Source: Neobacillus bataviensis LMG 21833 (GTDB lineage: Bacteria > Bacillota > Bacilli > Bacillales > Cytobacillaceae). From it: DNA of 46,750 bases. The DNA lies in NCBI RefSeq assembly GCF_000307875.1, contig NZ_AJLS01000042.1:1-46750 (forward strand). Direction: 5' to 3'. Shown piece after piece: positions 1 to 7,529 of the stretch; within the stretch, counting starts at the first letter, position 1; each line of letters opens with the position of its first letter. Under the pieces are notes generated by a model that did no database searches, had not been told where the DNA came from, and saw only the letters and a program-made list of their open reading frames with translations. The translations under genes and the position numbers were made by a program.

Positions 1-69
1 GTGTTTCCTTTATCTCAGTTGGAGCGCTCCAGGCCATACGCCGCTGACCAGGGCGCTTGCGCTTTTCTT
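1..69 (+). repeat. 3' part of a dispersed structured repeat (truncated by window edge)
   Basis: This stretch matches the last ~70 bases of the two full 176-bp copies at 34308-34483 and 35311-35486. They share the block running from GTGTTTCCTTTATCTCAG through CCATACGCCG to GGGCGC...CTTTTCTT. Only the 3' portion is inside the window. It is an intergenic repeat, not coding. Confidence 0.8.
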
Positions 70-162
70 ATGTTTCAACGATTGGGGAAAAAATGCCGTT
101 ATGTATAACATACACACATCTATTGGCAGCAACCTGATGTTGGAATTAAGGAGTAATGGTTC

Positions 163-582
163 ATGACACTAAAATTGTTTAATGCAAAATCTGCTAAAAA
201 GGAAAACACACATCCAATCCATCAAGCTTCCTATCGAATCCAGATCAAATATCCGTTTGATTCGGAGATGACATTGTTGAATTTAGGAGTAAAAGATGTA
301 GAAACGGAGAATCCGGTTGTATTTATTGAGAACATTGGCCCAGGTGGGTTAAGGTTTTTAGCTAATCTGCCATTAATGGGTGGTCAAGAGATTATTTTTT
401 CTTTAGAAGCAGATATTCTTGAAGACAAAATTCACCTTCCGGGGGATATACTTTGGTGTGAAGAACTGACTGAAGACTTATACCAGTACGGTGTCCATTT
501 TCATGTGCCGGAATCCACACGAAGCTTTATCCATAACCTCCTGCAGGATTATTCTGATAAATATTTCAATGATACTCTATAG
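163..582 (+). CDS. PilZ-domain-like protein
   Basis: This gene encodes a 139-residue soluble protein. Residues 55-65 read IENIGPGGLRF, which resembles the PilZ [D/N]xSxxG signature (here N57..G62), and the GVHFHVPE strand near residue 112 fits the end of a PilZ beta-barrel. PilZ domains are c-di-GMP receptors. The usual RxxxR arginine motif at the N-terminal side is not clear here, so binding is uncertain and it may be a degenerate PilZ. AAGGAG at 148-153 lies nine bases before the ATG. It stands alone, between a repeat and galE. The same window carries a GGDEF enzyme (16452) and a c-di-GMP riboswitch (35665), so a role in c-di-GMP signalling is plausible but inferred. Confidence 0.65.
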   Translation: MTLKLFNAKSAKKENTHPIHQASYRIQIKYPFDSEMTLLNLGVKDVETENPVVFIENIGPGGLRFLANLPLMGGQEIIFSLEADILEDKIHLPGDILWCEELTEDLYQYGVHFHVPESTRSFIHNLLQDYSDKYFNDTL

Positions 583-658
583 TAGTGTATAATGGTAACC
601 GGATGTAATTTATTACAATTTTTACAGGTGAATTATTACTGGTAAGGAGATTAATGGG

Positions 659-1672
659 ATGTCTATATTAGTCACTGGCGGAGCCGGATATATCGGAAGT
701 CATACATGTATTGAACTGTTGAATGCGGGTCATGAAATCATTGTCCTAGATAATTATTCAAATAGTAAACCAGAATCGTTACAGAGGGTAAAAGAGATTA
801 CAGGCAAGGATTTTACATTTTACGAAGTGAACTTGCTTGACCGGGATGAGCTTGAGCATGTTTTTGCCGAAAATCAAATCGAGGCTGTGATTCATTTTGC
901 CGGATTGAAAGCGGTGGGAGAATCCGTATCGATTCCCCTTCACTACTATCATAATAATATCACGGGTACATTGATTCTTTGTGAAATAATGAAAAAATAT
1001 GATGTGAAAAACCTTGTCTTTAGTTCGTCTGCGACCGTGTACGGTATGCCTGAACGCGTTCCGATTTCAGAGGATTTCCCACTTAGTGCGACAAATCCTT
1101 ATGGTCGGACAAAGCTGATGATTGAGGATATTTTACGTGACTTATATGTGGCGGATCATGACTGGAGTATTGCTTTGCTGCGCTATTTCAACCCAATTGG
1201 TGCCCATGAAAGCGGCCGGATTGGCGAGGATCCAAACGGGATTCCCAATAATTTAATGCCGTTTGTTACGCAGGTCGCTGTTGGAAAATTGAAGGAATTA
1301 CAAGTGTTTGGCAGTGATTATCCAACGGTTGATGGCTCAGGTGTACGGGATTATATCCATGTCGTGGATCTTGCACTAGGCCATTTAAAGGCACTTGAGA
1401 AGGTCATGTCTGCGAACGGTGTGGAGGCGTACAATCTAGGTACAGGTACTGGTTATAGTGTGCTAGAGATTGTAGCGGCTTTTGAAAAAGCATCAGAGGT
1501 AAAAGTTCCATATAAGATTGTCGATCGAAGACCGGGAGATGTAGCGATTTGCTATGCTGACCCTGTTAAGGCAAAGAATGAACTTGGTTGGGTTGCGTCA
1601 CGTGGAATTGAGGACATGTGCCGCGATTCTTGGAAATGGCAGAAGAATAATCCGAATGGGTATGAGGCTTAA
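659..1672 (+). CDS. galE: UDP-glucose 4-epimerase
   Basis: The enzyme interconverts UDP-glucose and UDP-galactose using bound NAD in the cytoplasm. It is 337 residues, the usual GalE length. The Rossmann motif GGAGYIG is at residues 7-13. The catalytic triad of the extended SDR family is visible as Ser124 (FSSSATVYG), Tyr148 and Lys152 (NPYGRTK). AAGGAGA at 644-650 precedes the ATG by eight bases. It is monocistronic, closed by a strong terminator. A second, divergent GalE paralogue is at 18089, and galU (22774) and ugd (45042) make the connected nucleotide sugars, so this gene probably supplies UDP-galactose for wall polysaccharide. It could also accept UDP-GlcNAc; specificity cannot be read from the sequence. 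Confidence 0.93.
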   Translation: MSILVTGGAGYIGSHTCIELLNAGHEIIVLDNYSNSKPESLQRVKEITGKDFTFYEVNLLDRDELEHVFAENQIEAVIHFAGLKAVGESVSIPLHYYHNNITGTLILCEIMKKYDVKNLVFSSSATVYGMPERVPISEDFPLSATNPYGRTKLMIEDILRDLYVADHDWSIALLRYFNPIGAHESGRIGEDPNGIPNNLMPFVTQVAVGKLKELQVFGSDYPTVDGSGVRDYIHVVDLALGHLKALEKVMSANGVEAYNLGTGTGYSVLEIVAAFEKASEVKVPYKIVDRRPGDVAICYADPVKAKNELGWVASRGIEDMCRDSWKWQKNNPNGYEA

Positions 1673-1675
1673 TAG

Positions 1676-1719
1676 AACAACTCCCCAGGTGTGAGCGACA
1701 CTTGGGGAGTTGTTTTTTT
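1676..1719 (+). terminator. Rho-independent terminator of galE
   Basis: The arms AACAACTCCCCAgGTGT and ACACtTGGGGAGTTGTT form a long stem with a short loop, followed by a run of T. It lies between convergent galE and alaT and may serve both strands. Confidence 0.9.
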
Positions 1720-2929
1720 AGTGAGTTTTTACTTTTTCAGTCTTACTATCTGCAAAAACACCCTTCGATTCAATGAAACGCTGCATTCGTTTTAGTGCCT
1801 CTTGCAGCTGGGCCATTGAAGTAGCGTAGGAGCAGCGGATATATCCTTCGCCGCTTTCGCCAAATACATGTCCGGGAACGACGGCGACTTTTTCCTGCAT
1901 CAATAGTTCCTCAGCAAATTGTTCGGAGCTTAGGCCGGTAGCTCGAATGGAAGGAAACACGTAAAACGCACCGCCGGGCGTGTGGCAATCGAGTCCTATT
2001 TGATTGAGGGTCTGCACGACATAGTTCCGCCGGCGGCGATAACTGTTTCGCATCGATTCCACTTCAGGATACGTATTGCGAAGTGCCTCGATGGCACCGC
2101 GCTGCACCATGTTCGGCGCACACATCGTTGTATATTGGTGAATTTTTAACATGACCTCGAAAAATTCTGTTGGCGATGCTAGAAATCCCAATCTCCAGCC
2201 TGTCATCGCAAAGCCCTTGGAAAAACCGTTAATTAAAATCGTCCGCTCGTACATGCCGTCAATCGCGGCAATGCTGCAAAACTCTTCATCATAGGACAGT
2301 TCTGCATATATTTCATCGGACACGACGATTAAGTCATGTTTTTTGATGACCTCAGCCACTTCAATCAACTCATTCTTCGTTAGCATACTGCCGGTTGGAT
2401 TGTTTGGCGAACATAGTAAAATTGCTTTTGTTCTTTCCGTAATTGCGTCTTCGATTTGTTCAGCGGTTACTTTAAAACCGTTAACGGGCGAAGTTGAAAC
2501 AGCAACAGGTGTCCCTCCGGCAATCGCCACTAGCGGGGCGTAGGAAACGAAGGCAGGTTCAACAATCAGTACCTCATCACCTTGATTTAAAATGGCGCGA
2601 AAGGCAAGATCAATCGCCTGGCTTGCACCGATTGTCACAATAATTTGATTATTAGGATCATACTGAACCCCAAATCTATTTTTTAAATAGAAAGTAATTT
2701 CTTCCCGTAATTCAAGCAATCCGGCGTTGGCAGTATAGGAGGTAAAGCCTTGCTCCAACGATAAAATGGTGGCTTCGCGAATGCTCCATGGTGTGATGAA
2801 GTCTGGCTCACCGACGCCAAGGGAAATCACGCCCTCCATGCTGGCGGCTAAATCGAAAAATTTTCTAATACCAGAAGGCTGCAGTTCTTTGGCTGTTTGG
2901 GAAAGGTAGTGCTCATAGCTATGCTTCAT
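1718..2929 (-). CDS. alaT: Alanine transaminase / class I aminotransferase (AlaT, YugH-like)
   Basis: This is a PLP-dependent fold-type I aminotransferase of 403 residues. NNPTG is at 176-180, the D205-E-I-Y208 cofactor-binding segment follows, and the Schiff-base Lys238 lies in FSKGFAMTGWRLGF. It overlaps the upstream Lrp/AsnC regulator by four bases (ATGA), the arrangement known in Bacillus subtilis as alaR-alaT (yugG-yugH), where the enzyme links pyruvate plus glutamate to alanine plus 2-oxoglutarate. The amino-acid specificity is assigned from that context; a broader aspartate or aromatic transaminase is possible. It is transcribed away from the neighbouring glcDF genes, which could supply pyruvate if they oxidise D-lactate. 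Confidence 0.85.
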   Translation of the reverse strand: MKHSYEHYLSQTAKELQPSGIRKFFDLAASMEGVISLGVGEPDFITPWSIREATILSLEQGFTSYTANAGLLELREEITFYLKNRFGVQYDPNNQIIVTIGASQAIDLAFRAILNQGDEVLIVEPAFVSYAPLVAIAGGTPVAVSTSPVNGFKVTAEQIEDAITERTKAILLCSPNNPTGSMLTKNELIEVAEVIKKHDLIVVSDEIYAELSYDEEFCSIAAIDGMYERTILINGFSKGFAMTGWRLGFLASPTEFFEVMLKIHQYTTMCAPNMVQRGAIEALRNTYPEVESMRNSYRRRRNYVVQTLNQIGLDCHTPGGAFYVFPSIRATGLSSEQFAEELLMQEKVAVVPGHVFGESGEGYIRCSYATSMAQLQEALKRMQRFIESKGVFADSKTEKVKTH

Positions 2930-3432
2930 GGTGAAACCACCATTCTATGGTCTTTATCCTCATTGCCACTGTTAAAATTAACGCCATCATGCTTGTATTT
3001 TTTTAGCATGAAATGGGTGGTGGTAGATACAACGTTTTCAATCGTTGATAATTTTTCCGAAACAAACTGCGCGATTTGGTTCATCGTTTTTCCTTCCACG
3101 GTAATCGATAAATCATAGGCACCTGACATGAGGTAGAGCGACGATACTTCCGGGAAACGAGTGATTCTCTCAGCTACTTCATTGAAACCAACGCCGCGCT
3201 TCGGGGTAACCTTGACATCAATCATCGCAATCACGCCTTCTTCCCCCTCAACTTTGCTCCAATCGATTAGGGTCGGATAACTCATAATAATGTTCGCTTG
3301 CTCTAATTTTTGGATGGCTGCGCTGGCCGTTTCTTCGCTGCACATAGCCATTAAGGCAATCGACTCTATTGGTAGTTTATGATTCTCTTCCACAATTTTT
3401 AAAATTTCAATTTCTACACTGCTAAGCTGCAT
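2926..3432 (-). CDS. alaR: Lrp/AsnC family transcriptional regulator (AlaR, YugG-like)
   Basis: This 168-residue protein has an N-terminal winged helix-turn-helix (about residues 1-60) and a C-terminal RAM ligand-binding domain (about 67-145, including GAYDLSITVEG). Lrp/AsnC proteins form octamers that sense amino acids. The four-base overlap with alaT implies translational coupling and local control, as for AlaR-AlaT in B. subtilis. GAGGAGG lies about nine bases before the ATG. The C-terminal ~20 residues (rich in N, D, H) extend beyond the RAM domain. The effector is probably alanine, inferred from the partner gene. Confidence 0.87.
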   Translation of the reverse strand: MQLSSVEIEILKIVEENHKLPIESIALMAMCSEETASAAIQKLEQANIIMSYPTLIDWSKVEGEEGVIAMIDVKVTPKRGVGFNEVAERITRFPEVSSLYLMSGAYDLSITVEGKTMNQIAQFVSEKLSTIENVVSTTTHFMLKKYKHDGVNFNSGNEDKDHRMVVSP

Positions 3433-3605
3433 ATCAGCGGCCTCCTCAACATTCCATTCAAGAATAAGAATAACAACGTCTATGGCTGCTCTAAGGTTTT
3501 TGCCACTAACGAGTTTTCTTTATTAGATGATTTTAATCCTATTTGCGGCATCTGTCACGCGATGGGGAAAAGATTTTTTGTATTTTTTCGAAAATGAGGA
3601 GAAAG

Positions 3606-3634
3606 AAAGGCTACTTTTTTAAAAAGTAGCCTTT
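3606..3634 (-). terminator. Terminator of the glcD-glcF operon
   Basis: The perfect stem AAAGGCTAC/GTAGCCTTT encloses a T/A-rich loop and is followed on the minus strand by CTTTCTCC. It lies just downstream of glcF. The remaining bases up to alaR (3433-3605) show no gene. Confidence 0.75.
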
Positions 3635-3649
3635 AAAAGAAATCTTTGA

Positions 3650-4975
3650 TTAGTCCTGAACCGCTTCTGCCAGCAGGTCGACAATATGAATAGCGCGCAT
3701 TTTATCAGACAAGCCCTCGCGCTCAATGCCAAGCATCATTTGTAACAGGCATCCAGGATTTGCCGTTACAATCGTAGCCGCATGGGTATCCCGAGCCTGA
3801 ACCATTTTGTAGTCGAGCATGACCATCGACATCTCCGACTCCACAATATTATAAATACCGGCCGAACCGCAACAGCGATCTGCCTCCTTCATCTCGACGT
3901 ATTCCGTACCTTTTATAGCCCCAATCAACACCCTTGGCGCGGAAGCCGTCTTCATGACATTTCGTAAATGACAGGAATCCTGATAGGTTATGACGCCAGC
4001 AGGAAGCTCCAACTTAACCTTTTTGTGGAAATCAACAGCCACCAATACTTCGGAAATATCCTTTATTTTTTCTTTAAACGCTTTTGCGCGGTCGCGCCAA
4101 TCGGGGTCATCCTTTAATAAGTGATCGTAATCGACTAAAAACGCACCGCAGCCGCCGGCATTGGTAATGATATAATCGACGTCTAGCTCTTCAAAGGCGA
4201 TAATATTTCGTTTCGCAAGCTTCTTCGCTTCCTCTTTTTCACCACTATGGCCATGCAGGGCGCCGCAGCAGGTTTGATTCTTCGGAATCACAACCTTACA
4301 GCCGGCCAACTGCAGCAGCTTCATGGTGGCATCGTTGGTTTTCATGAACATTGTATCCATTAAACAGCCGCTGAAAAAAGCAACCCGATGCACTTTTTCC
4401 GTCAAAGCGGGCAGCTGTTCAGGCCGATTTTTCATCTCTTTCATCGTAGGTACGGCTGGCAGCACCTTTTCCATAGTGGCTAAGCTATCAGGCAAAAGTC
4501 CCAAAAACCCTATTTTCCGTGCTAGAGTCTGAATTCCTGAGCGTTGGTAGAATCCAAGCATCCCAACTGTCCAACGCATCCGATTTGGGTGGGGAAACAG
4601 CTCTTCAAAAACCACTTTTCTCACAGCCCGAACAGGTAAAGAGTGTTTTTTATTTTGATTAATGATATCCCTGGCGTCTTCCAATAAATGTCCATAATTG
4701 ACGCCAGATGGGCAGACGGGTTCACAGGCCCGGCAGCCGAGGCAAAGTTCGAGGGAACGCTCGAAATCCTCATCTGGTTCAATCATTCCGTCTACGACCG
4801 CTTTCATTAAAGCGATTCTTCCGCGAGGCGAATGTGATTCTTTATAGTCCGATTCAATATAAGTCGGGCATGTTGGCAAACAAAAGCCGCAGCGCATACA
4901 GTTTAACAATTCATCCTCGTTCATTCGTGCTTTAAATTGTTCCTGGATCTTCTCTTGTTCTTGGATCGTTGTCAT
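3650..4975 (-). CDS. glcF: Glycolate/D-lactate oxidase, iron-sulfur subunit (GlcF)
   Basis: This is a 441-residue Fe-S oxidoreductase. Two [4Fe-4S] motifs are present: C26-x2-C29-x2-C32-x3-C36 (CMRCGFCLPTC) and C78-x2-C81-x2-C84-x3-C88 (CLGCRACEPVC). Two CCG (DUF3483-like) modules follow, with CCGALHG and CCGSAGIY. It overlaps glcD by four bases, so the two are translated as a pair. GlcD passes electrons from a 2-hydroxyacid to GlcF and on to the quinone pool at the membrane. The same architecture serves glycolate oxidases and several D-lactate dehydrogenases, so the substrate is open. Its location beside murQ, which releases D-lactate, favours D-lactate (inference). Confidence 0.9.
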   Translation of the reverse strand: MTTIQEQEKIQEQFKARMNEDELLNCMRCGFCLPTCPTYIESDYKESHSPRGRIALMKAVVDGMIEPDEDFERSLELCLGCRACEPVCPSGVNYGHLLEDARDIINQNKKHSLPVRAVRKVVFEELFPHPNRMRWTVGMLGFYQRSGIQTLARKIGFLGLLPDSLATMEKVLPAVPTMKEMKNRPEQLPALTEKVHRVAFFSGCLMDTMFMKTNDATMKLLQLAGCKVVIPKNQTCCGALHGHSGEKEEAKKLAKRNIIAFEELDVDYIITNAGGCGAFLVDYDHLLKDDPDWRDRAKAFKEKIKDISEVLVAVDFHKKVKLELPAGVITYQDSCHLRNVMKTASAPRVLIGAIKGTEYVEMKEADRCCGSAGIYNIVESEMSMVMLDYKMVQARDTHAATIVTANPGCLLQMMLGIEREGLSDKMRAIHIVDLLAEAVQD

Positions 4976-6384
4976 CTGGTGATCACCACGCGTTTCTTGC
5001 TGTCTTTGGCAAAAACCTTCCCTGGATTCATGATGTTATTTGGATCAAACGCCTGTTTAATCGCTTTCATCGCGGCAATACCTTCCGCCTTCAGCTTCCA
5101 TTCAAGATAGGGTGCCTTCATGGCGCCAACTCCGTGTTCCCCGGTTATCGTTCCACCTAGTTCAATCGCTTTTTCAAAAATTTCCGCAAATGCCTTTTCG
5201 ACGCGTTCCATTTCTTCATGGTCTCTGGCATCGGTCGCGCAGGTAGGGTGGAGATTTCCATCTCCTGCGTGGCCAAAGGTACAAATCGTCAGCTGATATT
5301 TTTCGGTAATTTCATTAATCGCCTTCACCATATTGGCAATTTCTGATCTTGGCACCGTCGCATCCTCGAGAATCGTTGTCGGCTTCAAGCGGGCAATGGC
5401 AGACAGCGCCGCGCGCCGTGCGGTTCGAAGGGCATCCGCTTCTTCTTCAGTTGCGGCCACCTGAATGGATACGGCATTCTCCTGCTTACATACTTCAGCG
5501 ATTTTTTCCATATCCCGTTCGACCACTTCGGGAGGGCCGTCTTGCTCAATTAAGAGTACCGCTTGGACATTGGTAGGGAGGCCGATTTGGGCAAAGTCTT
5601 CGACCACCTTTAATGTCGGCTGGTCAAGGAATTCCAGTGTTGTTGGGATGATTTTACTCGCAATAATTTTGGAAACTGATTGGGCAGCAGCGCCCAAATC
5701 TTGATAGAGTGCCAGCATCGTTTTTCTCGTTTCCGGCATCGGAATTAGTTTCAAAGTCGCTTCTGTTATGACAACGAGCGTTCCTTCTGAGCCAACAAAT
5801 AGCCGGGTTAAATCATACCCGGCGACATCCTTTGCGAGCTTGCCGCCTGTCGCGATGATATCGCCATTTGGCAATACCGCCTTAAGACCGATGACATAAT
5901 CTCTTGTGACGCCATATTTCAGTCCTCGCAAGCCCCCGGAGTTCTCATTGATGTTGCCGCCAATCGTCGAGATTTTCATCGAGCTTGGATCGGGTGGATA
6001 AAATAGCCCCTTTTCCTCGATGGCATGAATCATATCAAGCGTGACCACACCTGGCTGCACGGTGATGGTTAAATTTTCTTCGTCAATTTCAAGGATCTTG
6101 TTCATATGTTTAAAAAGAAGCACAACCCCGCCCTCGGTTGGGCATGTCCCGGCACAAAGATTGGTTCCAGAGCCGCGCGGCACAATCGGAAATTTATATT
6201 GATTACAAAGCTTGAGGATTTCCGAAACCTCTGCGGTATTGCGCGGACTGACCACGGCATCCGGCATTGATTGGAAGTTTGGTGTTGCATCATAGGAATA
6301 AACTAAACGTTCGGTTTTAGAATCGGCGAAATTTTCCTTGGTTACAATAGATATCAGTTTTTCTTTTATCTCATTTGAAAGCAC
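4972..6384 (-). CDS. glcD: FAD-linked glycolate/D-lactate oxidase subunit (GlcD)
   Basis: This 470-residue flavoprotein belongs to the VAO/PCMH family. The FAD_binding_4 domain (about residues 38-180) contains VPRGSGTNLCAG and IGGNINENSGGLRG; the FAD-oxidase C domain contains GHAGDGNLHPT and GEHGVGAMK, where histidines of this type bind metal and substrate carboxylate in the family. It oxidises a 2-hydroxyacid (glycolate or D-lactate) to the oxoacid. It is the first gene of glcD-glcF and is divergent from a HAD phosphatase. The shared 119-bp region holds a minus-strand TATAAT (6420-6425), a cre-like palindrome and a MurR-type operator (6441-6455). No CdaR-type glycolate regulator is adjacent, unlike the ysf region of B. 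subtilis. Confidence 0.9.
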   Translation of the reverse strand: MLSNEIKEKLISIVTKENFADSKTERLVYSYDATPNFQSMPDAVVSPRNTAEVSEILKLCNQYKFPIVPRGSGTNLCAGTCPTEGGVVLLFKHMNKILEIDEENLTITVQPGVVTLDMIHAIEEKGLFYPPDPSSMKISTIGGNINENSGGLRGLKYGVTRDYVIGLKAVLPNGDIIATGGKLAKDVAGYDLTRLFVGSEGTLVVITEATLKLIPMPETRKTMLALYQDLGAAAQSVSKIIASKIIPTTLEFLDQPTLKVVEDFAQIGLPTNVQAVLLIEQDGPPEVVERDMEKIAEVCKQENAVSIQVAATEEEADALRTARRAALSAIARLKPTTILEDATVPRSEIANMVKAINEITEKYQLTICTFGHAGDGNLHPTCATDARDHEEMERVEKAFAEIFEKAIELGGTITGEHGVGAMKAPYLEWKLKAEGIAAMKAIKQAFDPNNIMNPGKVFAKDSKKRVVITR

Positions 6385-6419
6385 TAGATTTCCCCCATTT
6401 CTTTAAAAATCATAACAGA

Positions 6420-6425
6420 ATTATA
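6420..6425 (-). promoter_or_regulatory. -10 element of the glcDF promoter
   Basis: The minus strand reads TATAAT here, about 35 bases before the glcD start codon. No good -35 hexamer is seen 17 bases upstream; that position is occupied by the AAAGCGCTTT palindrome, so an activator or unusual control is possible. Confidence 0.5.
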
Positions 6426-6429
6426 ATAA

Positions 6430-6443
6430 ACAAAGCGCTTTGA
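6430..6443. promoter_or_regulatory. cre-like palindrome (CcpA-type) in the glcD/HAD divergent region
   Basis: ACAAAGCGCTTTGA keeps the central AAAGCGCTTT of a catabolite-responsive element but has mismatches at the outer TG and CA positions. It sits over the -35 region of the glcD promoter and touches the -35 of the HAD promoter. Confidence 0.4.
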
Positions 6444-6468
6444 AATTTTATTTCAATAAATATATAAT
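6440..6468 (+). promoter_or_regulatory. Sigma-A promoter of the HAD phosphatase gene
   Basis: TTGAAA at 6440-6445 and TATAAT at 6463-6468 are separated by exactly 17 bases. The -35 hexamer overlaps the palindromic operator at 6441-6455. The murQ promoter has the same hexamers, spacing and operator overlap. Confidence 0.75.
6441..6455. promoter_or_regulatory. Putative MurR (RpiR-family) operator
   Basis: TGAAATTTTATTTCA is a palindrome with perfect six-base arms (TGAAAT/ATTTCA). The same TGAAATnnnATTTCA pattern occurs twice before murQ (7413-7427, 7446-7460). MurR is encoded in the downstream operon, so it is the natural candidate to bind; this is inferred, not shown. Confidence 0.6.
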
Positions 6469-6503
6469 AATTATAAAATATTAATTCAAAGGGAGCAATA
6501 CTA

Positions 6504-7367
6504 TTGAAATATTCTCTATTAGCTACTGATTTGGATGGTACGTTGTTAAACAATCAAAAAGAGATCGATGTTGAAACAATCGAAGCGATTCATGAATACC
6601 GCAGACAAGGAGGGAAAGTAGTGATTTGCAGCGGCCGTTCCCCGCTTTCAACGAAATGGATTGCGAGTACCATCGGCTTAAAGGGAGAGCCCATCATTGC
6701 CTACAATGGAGCCATCCTGCTTGATGAGAATGGCGAAGTACAAGAGCAGGCTGTATTTCAGCACGAGCCGCTTTACCATTTCTGGGAATTATGTGAGGCA
6801 GAAGGTATCTATGCCCATTTTTATGAAGGCGATACGCTGCTCGTACCGATGGTAAATAAATGGAACGAGAACTGGATTGAAAATAATATTCCTACCCTTG
6901 AAAAAACAGGCGGCAGACTTAAAGACTGTGAAGGTTTCCGGAATAAATGCCAGATTAAAGTCGTTGATCATTTTTATCAATATATGAAAGAAAATCAACC
7001 TAAGATTACAAAAATAGCTGTGTTTGATGATGGGGAACGGCTTGCTGATTTTTCAAAAAAAGTCGCTGAACAGGTGGAGGACATGGAAATCAGCAGCAGT
7101 TTCAATTTCCTCAATTTAGAGATTTCCCCAAGTGGTGTCACAAAAGCAGCAACATTAATGAAGCTCACGGAAAAGCTAGAAATCCCAATCGTGCAAACAG
7201 CAGCCATTGGCGATAATTATAATGATGCGCTGATGCTTTCCATGGTGGGACTGGGAATTGCGATGGGAAATGCACCGGAAAAAGTGAAACTACTGGCGGA
7301 TCAGGTGACGGGGAATAATAACGAAGCAGGAGTGGCGCAGGCGATTCGCCGCTATTTACTTGATTAA
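6504..7367 (+). CDS. Cof-type HAD-IIB phosphatase
   Basis: This 287-residue cytoplasmic phosphatase belongs to the Cof/YidA subfamily. Motif I is DLDGTL with nucleophile Asp9 and acid/base Asp11; motif IV is GDNYNDALML near residue 237; the cap lies between. The start is TTG, set by AAAGGGAG ending eight bases upstream. The substrate is unknown; Cof-type enzymes act on sugar phosphates and other phosphometabolites. Its promoter carries the same operator as murQ, and it lies directly upstream of the MurNAc operon, so dephosphorylation of an amino-sugar phosphate such as MurNAc-6-P or GlcNAc-6-P is a reasonable guess. There is no evidence in the sequence for the substrate itself. Confidence 0.85.
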   Translation: MKYSLLATDLDGTLLNNQKEIDVETIEAIHEYRRQGGKVVICSGRSPLSTKWIASTIGLKGEPIIAYNGAILLDENGEVQEQAVFQHEPLYHFWELCEAEGIYAHFYEGDTLLVPMVNKWNENWIENNIPTLEKTGGRLKDCEGFRNKCQIKVVDHFYQYMKENQPKITKIAVFDDGERLADFSKKVAEQVEDMEISSSFNFLNLEISPSGVTKAATLMKLTEKLEIPIVQTAAIGDNYNDALMLSMVGLGIAMGNAPEKVKLLADQVTGNNNEAGVAQAIRRYLLD

Positions 7368-7378
7368 TTGGCGTGGGA

Positions 7379-7396
7379 CAAGGGCGCTTGCGCATT
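7379..7396 (+). repeat. Fragment of the dispersed structured repeat
   Basis: AGGGCGCTTGCGC (7381-7393) is identical to the 3' end of the repeat at positions 49-61. Only this terminal piece is recognisable. Confidence 0.4.
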
Positions 7397-7412
7397 TCAT
7401 AAAATAATTTTC

Positions 7413-7427
7413 TGAAATAACATTTCA
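7413..7427. promoter_or_regulatory. Putative MurR operator 1 of murQ
   Basis: TGAAATAACATTTCA has perfect six-base palindromic arms. Its centre lies 33 bases, about three helical turns, from the centre of operator 2. It sits just upstream of the murQ -35. Confidence 0.65.
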
Positions 7428-7444
7428 AAATTTTGATAAAAATA

Positions 7445-7473
7445 TTGAAATGTTATTTTAAAGAGAATATAAT
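7445..7473 (+). promoter_or_regulatory. Sigma-A promoter of the murQ operon
   Basis: TTGAAA (7445-7450) and TATAAT (7468-7473) are spaced by 17 bases. The -35 overlaps operator 2, as in the HAD promoter. Confidence 0.8.
7446..7460. promoter_or_regulatory. Putative MurR operator 2 of murQ
   Basis: TGAAATGTTATTTTA matches the TGAAATnnnATTTCA pattern with one mismatch in the right arm. It covers the -35 hexamer, which suits repression. Confidence 0.65.
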
Positions 7474-7480
7474 AAAAATA

Positions 7481-7496
7481 CAGAAACCGCTTACAG
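7481..7496 (+). promoter_or_regulatory. Putative cre site (CcpA) at the murQ transcription start
   Basis: CAGAAACCGCTTACAG fits the cre pattern WTGNAANCGNWNNCAW except at the T of TG and the two outer positions. It lies a few bases after the -10, where CcpA binding represses. This would place MurNAc use under carbon catabolite repression. Confidence 0.5.
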
Positions 7497-7529
7497 CCTA
7501 GAAAACGCCAACAGGAGGACAACAAACCA

